Below the pieces are notes generated by a model. The model had not been told where the DNA came from and did no database searches. It worked only from the letters and a program-made list of their open reading frames with translations. The position numbers and the translations under genes were made by a program. A stretch of 64,000 nt of DNA, taken from NCBI RefSeq assembly GCF_026191725.2, contig NZ_CP120863.1, forward strand, positions 3,142,001-3,206,000, given 5' to 3'. This DNA is from Roseibium porphyridii (GTDB lineage Bacteria > Pseudomonadota > Alphaproteobacteria > Rhizobiales > Stappiaceae). This document shows positions 48,637 through 57,597 of this stretch, one piece after another (within the stretch, counting starts at the first letter, position 1; each line of letters opens with the position of its first letter).

Positions 48637-50073
48637 TTGAAACCGAAGTCTCGGGCAGACGATTTTTCAAAATCAAACGGTACTGAAGAGCCGGGCCAGA
48701 AATCACTTCGCGTGAAAGACACTGGGGTAGATCGCCTGCCTCAGCCTTTTCGTGCGATCATCCTAGAGCCTGTCCTCCAATTGCGGGGGGAAGGTTCCGG
48801 CGAACTGCGTGGAAATAGAAGCCCTGAGGCACGGCTTGAAGAAGCTGTTGGCCTAAGCGCTGCCATTAACCTCGACATCGTTCACTCAGGCGTTGTTCGG
48901 GTCAACAATCCCAAACCAGCGAAGCTCTTTGGTGAAGGCAAGGTGGCCGAACTTGCCGGTATTGTTGCCAGCGAAGACCTCGACCTTGTCGTCATTGACC
49001 ATCCATTGACGCCTGTTCAGCAACGAAATCTGGAACGACGCCTTAAGACAAAGGTGATTGACCGCACCGGACTCATTCTGGAGATTTTTGGCGACCGAGC
49101 ACGAACCAAGGAAGGTAAGTTGCAGGTCGATCTTGCGCATCTCACCTGGCAGAAGAGCCGATTGGTCAGGTCCTGGACCCACCTCGAGCGGCAACGGGGC
49201 GGTGCCGGCTTTATGGGGGGGCCTGGTGAAACGCAGATCGAGGCAGACCGTCGCCAGATACAAGAGCGCATCATTGCGCTGCAGAAGCAGTTGGAAAGCG
49301 TCCGACGAACACGCGATCTCCATCGTAAGAAACGCAAGAAGATACCGCAGCCTGTTGTGGCACTTGTCGGTTACACCAACGCCGGAAAGTCAACACTTTT
49401 CAATCGGTTGACCAAGGCAGATGTCTTTGCCAAAGATCTCTTGTTTGCAACTCTTGACCCGACGTTGCGCAAGATAAAGCTGCCACATGGCAGGGAAGTT
49501 ATCCTGTCGGATACGGTTGGCTTCATTTCCGATTTGCCGACCCACCTTGTTGCTGCTTTCCGGGCGACTTTGGAAGAGGTGCTGGAGGCCGACCTTATTC
49601 TGCATGTTCGCGATATTTCGCACCCGGATACAGATGCGCAGGCTGAGGATGTCAAAAAGACCTTGAACGATCTCGGGGTTGACGCCCAAAGCGGCGCACC
49701 GGTCGTTGAAGTATGGAACAAGATCGACTGCCTTGATCCTGCGCTTCGGGAAAAATTGCTCGACGATGCCGGCCATGATGGGCCTGTTTCTCTGTCGGCT
49801 TTGACAGGTGAAGGTATCGATGGCTTGTCTGACCGCATCGACGCGTTCATGGCAATGCACGACGATATCTTCTCCATTCAGATACCGGTTGCAGAAGGTG
49901 CTCTTCTGGCAAAGCTTTACCAGATGTCTGAAGTGCTGGAACGCTCAGATGCGGAAGACTTCGTGACGGCTGAGGTGCGTGTTTCCGACAAACAACGCGG
50001 GCCCTTCAGGGATTTGTTTTCGGAGTTTCTGCTCGATCTCGCTGGCCGGTTGGACACGAGCTCCGAAGACTGA
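48637..50073 (+). CDS. hflX: GTPase HflX, ribosome-splitting factor
   Basis: GTPase that binds the 50S subunit and splits stalled ribosomes under stress. The 478-residue reading starts at a TTG immediately after the hfq stop, with AAAAGG eight bases before it. The N-terminal domain (EEAVGLSAAINLDIVHSG; NPKPAKLFGEGKVAELA) and glycine-rich linker (RGGAGFMGGPGETQIEADRR) precede the G domain with G1 GYTNAGKSTLFN, G3 DTVGFI and G4 NKID. The first 40 or so residues are not conserved, so a later start is possible. Confidence 0.94.
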   Translation: MKPKSRADDFSKSNGTEEPGQKSLRVKDTGVDRLPQPFRAIILEPVLQLRGEGSGELRGNRSPEARLEEAVGLSAAINLDIVHSGVVRVNNPKPAKLFGEGKVAELAGIVASEDLDLVVIDHPLTPVQQRNLERRLKTKVIDRTGLILEIFGDRARTKEGKLQVDLAHLTWQKSRLVRSWTHLERQRGGAGFMGGPGETQIEADRRQIQERIIALQKQLESVRRTRDLHRKKRKKIPQPVVALVGYTNAGKSTLFNRLTKADVFAKDLLFATLDPTLRKIKLPHGREVILSDTVGFISDLPTHLVAAFRATLEEVLEADLILHVRDISHPDTDAQAEDVKKTLNDLGVDAQSGAPVVEVWNKIDCLDPALREKLLDDAGHDGPVSLSALTGEGIDGLSDRIDAFMAMHDDIFSIQIPVAEGALLAKLYQMSEVLERSDAEDFVTAEVRVSDKQRGPFRDLFSEFLLDLAGRLDTSSED

Positions 50074-50130
50074 CGTTTCCAAAAGGGTACTTGTGAGGAA
50101 GACCGCTTGATTTTGAGCGTCGAGTCCAAG

Positions 50131-51390
50131 TTATTTTTCGAATTTCCTGGCGAAGAAGTAGCTAATTGTGGCCGTCGCGAAGCTCACAAAGGCAATGAAG
50201 AAGATTGCCCAAACGGTTTCCTGCAGGTGGGCAACTGCTGCCAAAAGCGCTGAAAGGCAAATCATTGTAAGTCTGCCAAACGATCTTGCCACCGCAATTC
50301 CTTTGACGCGCTGACCCTTTGGCGCAATTTCCATAAAATAGACTTGCAAGACCGCTATTATTCCGCGGACTGCCACAGTGACAACGAAGATTGCGATGGC
50401 ATGTATTCTCAAATCGTGTTGCAGGTTCAACATATGCAGTGTCGCCAGGATGGACCCGCAAAAGCCGACCAGAAGTGAACAGGTTATCATTACCAACCGG
50501 TGAGAAACGTTGTTCAAGGTACCCCAAAGCGGGCCTGCCACGATGTAGCCCAAGGCATAGGAGGTGACCATTGCCGTCAGCCCCTTGCTCGTTGTGTGGT
50601 GGGTCTCTGCAGCAATAAGGGCGAAGAACGGAACGGCGAGTATCACAGCTGAAAAAACTGTCGTGATGACCACATACTGGCGAAACCATGATTGTTTCAT
50701 CATGGCCAGCACGTTGAGATAGTAGTTTCTGACCAATCTAAGCGGAGACCGTGTTGCCGATGGCCGCGCTGCGTTAGTTGGAGCACTGTCTTCCACGGCC
50801 AATATTGCAAGCGCTGATAGAGCGAAACAGGCGATGCCGATCGTAACCACAATGGAGTGCCGACTAAGGGGTGGCAATTCCAGTGTGAGCTCATGCGCGA
50901 TCCAAGCCAAGGCAACGCCAAATCCGCCACCGATCGCCATCTGCGTGTATTGAAGCAACAAGCGCGATTTTGATTGCAAGTTGTCTGCCAAAAAGTCAGT
51001 CATCAGCAAATGCTGAAATTCGTCTGCGACCCCCATTGTGAAAATGCAGACAACAAAAACGATACTTGTCTGGGTCTGGGTTCCGAAAAGCACAGAGACA
51101 ATCGTAGCGCCAAAACAGAGCGCTAAGATCATGTCACACAGAGACAGCGCCAACTTTCGATTTTTAACCTTGGCAATTCTCTCAAAAAGAAAGATGTCGG
51201 TCAGCGAGCTGGCAAGTTGTCGAACAGACACGAGGGCACCAACCAAAAAGACTGGCATTCCGACTGATACGGCCAGAAACGTGATGACAATCGACGGGCT
51301 CGCCATTGTCCAGGCTGTTTGTGCCAGACTTGTTTGCCCGGCCAGCAAAGACAAAGTTCGTCTTTCCACTGAAGATGCAATGACGGCCAA
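50131..51390 (-). CDS. MFS transporter, 12-segment
   Basis: A 419-residue polytopic protein with about twelve hydrophobic segments and MFS-like symmetry (FLVGALVSVRQLASSLTDIF; a cytoplasmic loop rich in Arg and Ala at about 205; second half from about residue 225). It does not carry a clear motif A of a known drug family, so the substrate is unknown. The TTG start at 51390 is weak; GTG 51369 is an alternative. It is inserted, in opposite orientation to hflX, in the usually compact hflX-mazG order, and converges with hflX. Confidence 0.78.
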   Translation of the reverse strand: MAVIASSVERRTLSLLAGQTSLAQTAWTMASPSIVITFLAVSVGMPVFLVGALVSVRQLASSLTDIFLFERIAKVKNRKLALSLCDMILALCFGATIVSVLFGTQTQTSIVFVVCIFTMGVADEFQHLLMTDFLADNLQSKSRLLLQYTQMAIGGGFGVALAWIAHELTLELPPLSRHSIVVTIGIACFALSALAILAVEDSAPTNAARPSATRSPLRLVRNYYLNVLAMMKQSWFRQYVVITTVFSAVILAVPFFALIAAETHHTTSKGLTAMVTSYALGYIVAGPLWGTLNNVSHRLVMITCSLLVGFCGSILATLHMLNLQHDLRIHAIAIFVVTVAVRGIIAVLQVYFMEIAPKGQRVKGIAVARSFGRLTMICLSALLAAVAHLQETVWAIFFIAFVSFATATISYFFARKFEK

Positions 51391-51524
51391 TTGTCACAAG
51401 CTCCGGATCGAAAATCACGTCTTACAATTGAAGGGTATCTCGCCGTTGGCACGGAAAAAAGCAACTTGAAGTTCAAGAACCAGGCTCGCCAAGCTGGGCA
51501 GGAGACCTCCAGGAGTTCTGAAAT

Positions 51525-52358
51525 TCATGACTGTCTCTTTTTTGCTGCTTGCCAAGCTGCTTCCATGTCTTCGAGTGTCATGTCCTGAAGCGTTGTGTCG
51601 GTCCGACTGGCTTCGTCTTCAATGGCAGCAAACCGGGTTCGGAATTTTCTGTTCGTTCGGCGCAAAGCTTCCTCTGGATCAATGTCGAGGTGGCGGGCGA
51701 GGTTGGCGAGTGCAAACAGAGTGTCGCCAAGTTCGTCACTCATGCGGTCTTTGTCCGGGTCTCCTTTGGCAAGTTCTGCATCTAATTCGTGCGTTTCTTC
51801 CCGGATCTTCTCGAGTACGAGCCTGGTATCATTCCAGTCGAAACCGACCTTTGACGCCCGGCGCTGCAGTTTGTCGGCTTCCTGAAGAGCAGGGAAGGCG
51901 GTCGGTACATCGTCAAGATAGCCTTTGCTCGGCTCAGAAAGTCCGAGAGCTTTGCGTTCGGCCCGTTTTTCAGTCCGCTCTTCGGCTTTGATCCGCTCCC
52001 AGATACCTTTGACGTGTTCCGCCTTTTCACCGTTTTCATCGCCGAAAACATGAGGATGGCGACGGATCAGTTTTTTGGTTATGCCTTCAACGACATCGCC
52101 GAAATCAAAGTGCTCGCCTTCCTCGGCCATGCGCGCGTGATAGACCACCTGGAGCAACAGATCGCCAAGCTCTTCTCGCAGTTCCAGCAGATCATTTTTT
52201 GCGATTGCATCTGCGACTTCGTAAGCTTCTTCGAGCGTATAGGGAGCAATAGTCGAAAAGTTTTGCTCCAGGTCCCAGGGACAACCTGTTACGGGCGTTC
52301 TCAAGGCCGCCATGATTTCGATGAGGCGGGCTATGTTGCGGCTGGGTGTCATTGGCAT
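51525..52358 (-). CDS. mazG: nucleoside triphosphate pyrophosphohydrolase MazG
   Basis: House-cleaning enzyme that hydrolyses non-canonical and excess NTPs. The 277-residue protein has the N-terminal EExxE motif region (TLEEAYEVADAIAKNDLLEL; EELGDLLLQVVYHARM), RRHPHVFGD, and a second C-terminal MazG domain (EETHELDAELAKGD; DELGDTLFALANLARH). It lies downstream of hflX in this class, here separated by the MFS gene. It also follows the 78-residue membrane gene by 21 bases, so it might be read from the pyrimidine cluster. Confidence 0.95.
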   Translation of the reverse strand: MPMTPSRNIARLIEIMAALRTPVTGCPWDLEQNFSTIAPYTLEEAYEVADAIAKNDLLELREELGDLLLQVVYHARMAEEGEHFDFGDVVEGITKKLIRRHPHVFGDENGEKAEHVKGIWERIKAEERTEKRAERKALGLSEPSKGYLDDVPTAFPALQEADKLQRRASKVGFDWNDTRLVLEKIREETHELDAELAKGDPDKDRMSDELGDTLFALANLARHLDIDPEEALRRTNRKFRTRFAAIEDEASRTDTTLQDMTLEDMEAAWQAAKKRQS

Positions 52359-52379
52359 TCCAAGTTTAGGTGAAAAGTC

Positions 52380-52616
52380 TTAGGCGGAGAAAATACCCAC
52401 AAAAATCATAAACACTGCACCGACAAAGGCCAGTATGCCGACGACAGTCATGAAAATCCGCAGCGGTCTGGAGTGCCCCTTGAAGCCATCATAAGGCGCA
52501 CGTCTCTCTCGGTGATCTGAATATAATTCCAGCAGGTCAGAAAGTAGAAAGGTCGCAAGAATTACCGCAACAACTATTGCTGTTATGATGACTTCGAGCA
52601 ACGAAAACTCAGGCAA
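52380..52616 (-). CDS. small membrane protein, 78 aa, TTG start
   Basis: Not recognised. A hydrophobic N-terminal helix (residues 6-30, LEVIITAIVVAVILATFLLS), a charged cytoplasmic-looking loop (LYSDHRERRAPYDGFKGH) and a C-terminal membrane helix (IFMTVVGILAFVGAVFMIFV). The TTG at 52616 is preceded by AAGGAG at five bases, an excellent ribosome site that reads through the last codons of the permease gene, so I trust this start. It is the last gene of the pyrimidine-type cluster and could belong with the transporter. Confidence 0.75.
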   Translation of the reverse strand: MPEFSLLEVIITAIVVAVILATFLLSDLLELYSDHRERRAPYDGFKGHSRPLRIFMTVVGILAFVGAVFMIFVGIFSA

Positions 52617-52617
52617 T

Positions 52618-53763
52618 TCAGCTCCTTATGGACGGGTGCCAGAATGTGACGGCCCGCTCCACCAGCGCCACTGCGCCGTAGAACAAGGATCCTGCAAGAG
52701 CGGCAACAGCGATTTCCGCCCACACCATATCGACGTTCATGCGACCGACTTCCGTTGAGATCCGGAACCCCATGCCGACGATTGGAGTGCCAAAGAATTC
52801 AGCAACAATGGCCCCGATCAGAGCCAGGGTCGAATTGATTTTCAACGCATTGAAGATGAACGGCATGGCCATGGGCAGGCGCAACTTGAAGAGCGTTTGC
52901 CAATAGCTGGAGGCATATGTACGCATCAAATCGCGCTGCATGGCATCTGACGCGGCAAGGCCCGAAACAGTGTTCACCAACATTGGAAAGAACGTCATGA
53001 TGATGACGACCGCCGCCTTGGATGGCCAATCGAAGCCGAACCACATTACCATGATCGGTGCAACGCCGATGATGGGTAAAGCGGATACCAGATTGCCGAT
53101 GGGCAGAAGGCCTCTTCTCAGAAACGGGACCCGGTCAACAAGGATTGCAATCAGAAATGCCGAACCGCAGCCGATTATGTAGCCTGCCAGAACCGCTTTA
53201 AGGAAAGTCTGCTGGAAATCAGCCCACAACGTCGGGACAGAATTGATGAGCCGCACCCAGATTTCAGAAGGGGCAGGCAACAGTACTTTCGGCACACCTG
53301 CACCGGTCACCACCAGTTGCCAAAGAACAAGTATCGTGATGCCGAATATGGCTGGTATCGCCAAATTCACGATGCGGGCCATAGTCTGCGAACGGCTTTT
53401 CCAGATTGCCAGTCTCTCGACAAACAGCCAGGAGGCTGCCCAGGTCGCAATTGCCAGTGCCCAGAAACCCAGTTTCGCTTCTCCGACATGCTGCGACACA
53501 GTTGAAACCAACAGCCAGGCCGACGCGGCAGCAACAAGCCCGAGTATGAGATCCCCGATCCAGTTGCGCATGAAACCAAGTTCATACCGGACACCTGCAA
53601 TGGCCAGGATCACCAGACAAGCTGCCAGTCTCGGCACGTCCATGATGCCGTAGTCAGGCCCGAAGATTGGGCTGAAAAGCCCGACAATCACCATCAGCAC
53701 AACAAACCAGGCAAGAAGGGCCGGCATGTCTAATCTGCGTTTGGCAGCTGCTTGTGCACTCAT
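52618..53763 (-). CDS. ABC transporter permease with N-terminal membrane extension
   Basis: A 381-residue SsuC/TauC-type permease. The C-terminal 240 residues carry the permease domain with the coupling region (VSGLAASDAMQRDLMRTYAS; LRLPMAMPFIFNALKI). An N-terminal extension of about 110 residues adds four hydrophobic segments not present in ordinary members. It starts by an ATGA overlap with the other permease gene and forms, by context, a heterodimer with it. Probably a pyrimidine-type or related uptake system. Confidence 0.88.
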   Translation of the reverse strand: MSAQAAAKRRLDMPALLAWFVVLMVIVGLFSPIFGPDYGIMDVPRLAACLVILAIAGVRYELGFMRNWIGDLILGLVAAASAWLLVSTVSQHVGEAKLGFWALAIATWAASWLFVERLAIWKSRSQTMARIVNLAIPAIFGITILVLWQLVVTGAGVPKVLLPAPSEIWVRLINSVPTLWADFQQTFLKAVLAGYIIGCGSAFLIAILVDRVPFLRRGLLPIGNLVSALPIIGVAPIMVMWFGFDWPSKAAVVIIMTFFPMLVNTVSGLAASDAMQRDLMRTYASSYWQTLFKLRLPMAMPFIFNALKINSTLALIGAIVAEFFGTPIVGMGFRISTEVGRMNVDMVWAEIAVAALAGSLFYGAVALVERAVTFWHPSIRS

Positions 53764-54683
53764 CTTGCCATGCCCATACGTTTGAGGGTGTGTTTTTCCA
53801 AAACGCCTATCAGCGCGACAAGAGACCCGGCAAGGAAGGCTGCCATGAGCAATGCGGACCAGATCTGAACAGTTTGGCCATAGTAGGAGCCTGCAAGAAG
53901 TCTTGCCCCCAGTCCTGCAACGGCGCCAGTTGGCAATTCACCGACAATCGCTCCAACCAGTGAAGCGGCCATGCCGATCTTCATGGAGGTGAATAGAAAC
54001 GGCACTGCATAGGGAAGGCGGAGTTTCCAGAATGCCTGAACGCGGGTGGCAGAATAGGTGTGCATCAAATCCATGTGGATCACTTCAGGCGACCGCAACC
54101 CCTTCACCATGCCGACCGCAACCGGAAAGAAGGAGAGATAAGTTGAGATAAGGGCCTTCGGCAGCAATCCGGAAATCCCGACCGCATTCAGAACGACGAT
54201 GATCATCGGCGCGATGGCCAGGATCGGGATGGTTTGCGAGGATATGATCCACGGCATTAGGGATTTGTCGAGTACGCGGGAGTGAACAATGCCGATCGCA
54301 AGCAGAATGCCGAGCGTTGTTCCGATAAGAAATCCCATCAAGGTCGAAGAAAGCGTAATGCCGCTGTGATAGATCAGCGAGCGTTTGGATGTGATCTTCT
54401 TCTCAACCGTTGTTTTCCAGATCTCTATGACAACCTGATGAGGTGCTGGCAGCACTGGGCGTTCCTGGGCGAGTGTGTCGGTTATAAGCTGGCTGACAGG
54501 AACATCGGTCTGGCTCGCACGCTCATAGATTTCCTGCTGAAAGGGCGTGTTGAGTGCAACAGCAGCTATGTACCAGATCGCTAGAATGGCAGAGACGACC
54601 ACGATAACGGGTCCGACGGTTCCTGACATCAGGCCAGAAAAAGGGTTGGTGCTGCGATTTCCGGGGAGAGAAGTGTCTGTCAT
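53760..54683 (-). CDS. ABC transporter permease, SsuC/TauC type
   Basis: A 307-residue permease with one N-terminal and five domain membrane segments, and the coupling motif region MVKGLRSPEVIHMDLMHTYS, followed by KLRLPYAVPFLFTSMKIG. A periplasmic loop of about 60 residues follows TM1 (EIYERASQTDVPVSQLITDT). ATG 54683 overlaps the stop of the GNAT gene (ATGA), a sign of coupling; an upstream ATG at 54707 lies inside that gene. Partner of the following permease. Confidence 0.9.
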   Translation of the reverse strand: MTDTSLPGNRSTNPFSGLMSGTVGPVIVVVSAILAIWYIAAVALNTPFQQEIYERASQTDVPVSQLITDTLAQERPVLPAPHQVVIEIWKTTVEKKITSKRSLIYHSGITLSSTLMGFLIGTTLGILLAIGIVHSRVLDKSLMPWIISSQTIPILAIAPMIIVVLNAVGISGLLPKALISTYLSFFPVAVGMVKGLRSPEVIHMDLMHTYSATRVQAFWKLRLPYAVPFLFTSMKIGMAASLVGAIVGELPTGAVAGLGARLLAGSYYGQTVQIWSALLMAAFLAGSLVALIGVLEKHTLKRMGMAR

Positions 54684-55141
54684 TGAGGCACCCCGGATGG
54701 CTTCCAAGAAAATAGTATGTCCGGAAGGTTCTCTTCGTTGTCGCCATCAGTTCGGCGAACCTCGTGGAAGCCACGCATTGAATAGAACTTTTGTGCATCA
54801 GTATTGGCAACGAAGGTCCACAAGCTGACACCATCGGAAAAATCTTGTTTCACGTTAGCAAGTAGCCGGCTGCCCAATCCGTCTTTGCGGGCACTTTTTG
54901 CGACATACAGCCCTGTGACGAAACCATCGCTACTTGTTGCTGAGAAGCCCTGAACAAATCCGTCGCTGTCTTTTGCAACCAACACACAGCGGTTTGAATA
55001 CACAAAATCAACATAGTGCCGCAAAACATCATCGTGTGGGTGGACGCGCGGCATCCATGGCGTTTCGTCAATCCAATCGTTCAAAATGTTGCCGCAAGCT
55101 ATCATGTCTTCTTCGACCGCGCTTTTGATCTCAATTACCAT
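54680..55141 (-). CDS. GNAT acetyltransferase inside the ABC operon
   Basis: A 153-residue acetyltransferase: MVIEIKSAVEEDMIACGNIL, the acetyl-CoA loop ARKDGLGSRLLANVK and a C-terminal ANTDAQKFYSMRGFHE, followed by a basic/acidic tail. It lies between the ABC ATPase and the permeases in the same orientation with tight spacing, so it is part of the operon. ATG 55141 is preferred; ATG 55159 would overlap the ATPase stop. Substrate unknown; an amine or amino acid related to the transported compound is an inference. Confidence 0.82.
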   Translation of the reverse strand: MVIEIKSAVEEDMIACGNILNDWIDETPWMPRVHPHDDVLRHYVDFVYSNRCVLVAKDSDGFVQGFSATSSDGFVTGLYVAKSARKDGLGSRLLANVKQDFSDGVSLWTFVANTDAQKFYSMRGFHEVRRTDGDNEENLPDILFSWKPSGVPQ

Positions 55142-55148
55142 GGTCGCT

Positions 55149-55988
55149 TCAGTCTTCATAAGAATGACCGGCACGAAGGCCGTCACGTACCCTGTGGGCG
55201 ATCTTCAGGAATTCCGGTGTTTCGCGAATGTCCAGGTTTCTCTCGCGCGGCAAATCGCTGTCGATAACGTCATAGATGCGGCCCGGGCGAGGGCAGAGCA
55301 CAACGATTTTGGTCGAGAGGAAAACGGCCTCCGGAATTGAGTGGGTCACGAAAACGACGGTCTTGTTGGTTTTTGCCCACAATTGGAGCAGCTGTTCATT
55401 CAAATGGTCGCGAACGATCTCATCCAGGGCACCGAATGGCTCGTCCATGAGAAGCAGATCCGGTTCAACGGCCAGCGCACGTGCAATAGAGGCGCGTTGC
55501 TGCATGCCGCCGGAGAGCTGCCAGGGATATTTCTTTTCAAACCCGGACAGGTTCACAAGATCCATGTTCCGGGCGATCCGCTCCTGCTGCTCAGTTTTGG
55601 GCAGTCCCATGATTTCAAGGGGCAGGGCGACATTCTTGGCGATCGTGCGCCAGGGATAAAGAGCCGCAGCTTGAAATACATAGCCATAAGCACGGTTCAG
55701 GCGGGCTTTCTCCGGTGAGACACCGTTGACTGTTATTGATCCGGCCGTTGGCCGTTCCAGATCGGCGATCACGCGCAACAGCGTGGTCTTGCCGCAACCG
55801 GACGGGCCGATAAACGAAACGAAATCACCTTCGTCGATCTTGAGGTCGATGTCGGAAAGGGCGTGAACCGGTCCGTCATTGGTTTCGAACGTCAGCGACA
55901 GATTGTCGATGTCGATAACGCGTTTCGGGCTGGCGCTGGTCGTCTGTTCCACCGTTTCGGTGTCCTTTGCGCTGGCAAGAGCAGTCAT
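55149..55988 (-). CDS. ABC transporter ATPase, nitrate/sulfonate/HMP type
   Basis: A 279-residue ATPase of the SsuB/TauB type: Walker A GPSGCGKTTLLRVI, signature LSGGMQQRASIARA, Walker B DLLLMDEPFGALDE, and the H-loop in VFVTHSIPEAVFL. GAGG lies six bases before ATG 55988. Together with the two permeases it would form the importer; the binding protein is missing from the window. Downstream genes follow tightly. Confidence 0.93.
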   Translation of the reverse strand: MTALASAKDTETVEQTTSASPKRVIDIDNLSLTFETNDGPVHALSDIDLKIDEGDFVSFIGPSGCGKTTLLRVIADLERPTAGSITVNGVSPEKARLNRAYGYVFQAAALYPWRTIAKNVALPLEIMGLPKTEQQERIARNMDLVNLSGFEKKYPWQLSGGMQQRASIARALAVEPDLLLMDEPFGALDEIVRDHLNEQLLQLWAKTNKTVVFVTHSIPEAVFLSTKIVVLCPRPGRIYDVIDSDLPRERNLDIRETPEFLKIAHRVRDGLRAGHSYED

Positions 55989-56050
55989 TCATTTCCTCGC
56001 TATCGAGCCATTGGAAAACTGGCCGACAAACGGGCCCTCCCTTGGCACGG

Positions 56051-56074
56051 TTCCCTCCCCAGACGGGGAGGGAA
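56051..56074. repeat. 10-bp stem hairpin between dihydropyrimidinase and ABC genes
   Basis: TTCCCTCCCC (56051-56060) and GGGGAGGGAA (56065-56074) pair perfectly around AGAC. There is no T-run on either strand. It looks like an intercistronic processing or stability hairpin, or one copy of a dispersed repeat such as is common in these genomes. Confidence 0.55.
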
Positions 56075-56083
56075 TATCTTCAG

Positions 56084-57541
56084 TCAGACACCACTGGCTG
56101 GAATGCCCGTACGTTCCACTTTGCGCGGAGCAGTCAGCTCTTTCCACGTCGAAAGTGCTTTGTTCACAGCCTGGAAAGGCTCACGGGCGACAAACTCACC
56201 ATGGCCCTGTTTGTGATTGACGGTGCCGTCTTCGACCGCGACACGTCCACGTGTCAGTGTGTATCGAGGAAGCCCTTTGACAGCCTTGCCTTCAAAGACG
56301 TTGTAGTCGATGGCTGACTGCTGGTTGGTAGCTGTGATTGTCTTTTCCTTTTGCGGATCCCAGACCACCAGGTCGGCATCCGCTCCAACCAAAACAGCTC
56401 CTTTTTTCGGATAGATATTCAGGATCTTTGCAATATTGGTTGAAGTAACCGCGACAAATTCGTTTGGCGTCAACCGACCGGTTCCAACTCCGAAAGTCCA
56501 GAGCATTGGCATGCGGTCTTCCAAACCGCCGGTGCCGTTGGGGATCTTCGTGAAATCCCCCACGCCGGTACGTTTTTGGTCGGTTGTGAAAGCGCAGTGG
56601 TCCGTCGCGACCACCTGAAGGGAACCCGAGGCCAGGCCTGCCCACAGACTGTCCTGGTGCTTCTTGTCGCGGAACGGCGGAGACATCACGCGGCGGGCGG
56701 AATGGTCCCAATCATGATGATAATATTCACTGTCATCGAGTGTCAGGTGCTGGATCAAAGGTTCGCCATAAGCGCGAATGCCATTCTGCCTTGCCCGACG
56801 GATTGCTTCATGTGCCTGTTCGGATGAGGTGTGGACGATATAAACAGGGACACCTGCCATATCGGCGATCATAATAGCGCGGTTGGTTGCTTCCCCTTCA
56901 ACTTCCGGTGGGCGAGAGTGTGCATGGCCTTCGGGGCCATTGTGACCTTCTGCCAGCAGCTTTTGTTGAAGCGTTGCGACAACGTCGCCGTTCTCAGCGT
57001 GGACCAGGGGCAAAGCGCCAAGTTCAGCGCAGCGCTGGAAGGAGGCGAACATCTCGTCGTCATTCACCATCAGAGCGCCTTTATACGCCATGAAGTGTTT
57101 GAACGTGTTGATGCCCTTTTTCTGGACCACTTCCTGCATGTCGTCAAAGACCTGCTCACCCCACCAAGTGATGGCCATATGGAAGGAATAGTCGCAATGC
57201 GCCATTGTGGACTTGTTGTCCCACATCTGCAGCGCTTCAAGCAGCGACTGACCGGGTGAGGGCAAGGCAAAGTCAACGACCATTGTCGTGCCACCGGATA
57301 GGGCTGCACGGGTCCCGCTGTCGAAATTGTCAGATGAGAATGTGCCCATGAAAGGCATTTCCAGATGCGTGTGCGGATCAATGCCGCCCGGCATGATGTA
57401 GCAACCGGTCGCGTCCAGGGTTTCGTCACCTGAAAGGTTCGGGCCGATTTCGACAATACGGCCGTCTTCGATCTTCACGTCGGCTTCGTAGGACAGGTCA
57501 GCAGTGACAACAGTGCCACCTTTGATCACTTTGCTTGCCAT
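56084..57541 (-). CDS. hydA: dihydropyrimidinase
   Basis: Opens the ring of dihydrouracil or dihydrothymine to N-carbamoyl-beta-alanine (or the methyl form), second step of reductive pyrimidine breakdown. The 485-residue amidohydrolase has PGGIDPHTHLEMPF with metal ligands His57 and His59, carboxylated Lys154 in HFMAYKGALM, HAENGD, IVHTSSEQA and VATDHCAFTTDQ. ATG 57541 has GGGA upstream; the ATG at 57601 would add a non-family leader overlapping the GH114-like gene. Hydantoinase activity is a related possibility, but the neighbours favour pyrimidines. Confidence 0.94.
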   Translation of the reverse strand: MASKVIKGGTVVTADLSYEADVKIEDGRIVEIGPNLSGDETLDATGCYIMPGGIDPHTHLEMPFMGTFSSDNFDSGTRAALSGGTTMVVDFALPSPGQSLLEALQMWDNKSTMAHCDYSFHMAITWWGEQVFDDMQEVVQKKGINTFKHFMAYKGALMVNDDEMFASFQRCAELGALPLVHAENGDVVATLQQKLLAEGHNGPEGHAHSRPPEVEGEATNRAIMIADMAGVPVYIVHTSSEQAHEAIRRARQNGIRAYGEPLIQHLTLDDSEYYHHDWDHSARRVMSPPFRDKKHQDSLWAGLASGSLQVVATDHCAFTTDQKRTGVGDFTKIPNGTGGLEDRMPMLWTFGVGTGRLTPNEFVAVTSTNIAKILNIYPKKGAVLVGADADLVVWDPQKEKTITATNQQSAIDYNVFEGKAVKGLPRYTLTRGRVAVEDGTVNHKQGHGEFVAREPFQAVNKALSTWKELTAPRKVERTGIPASGV

Positions 57542-57597
57542 CGTCGTTTCCCTTTCGTTCACATAAGTTTCACCGGCGGATTTGCCCGGTTGATCAT

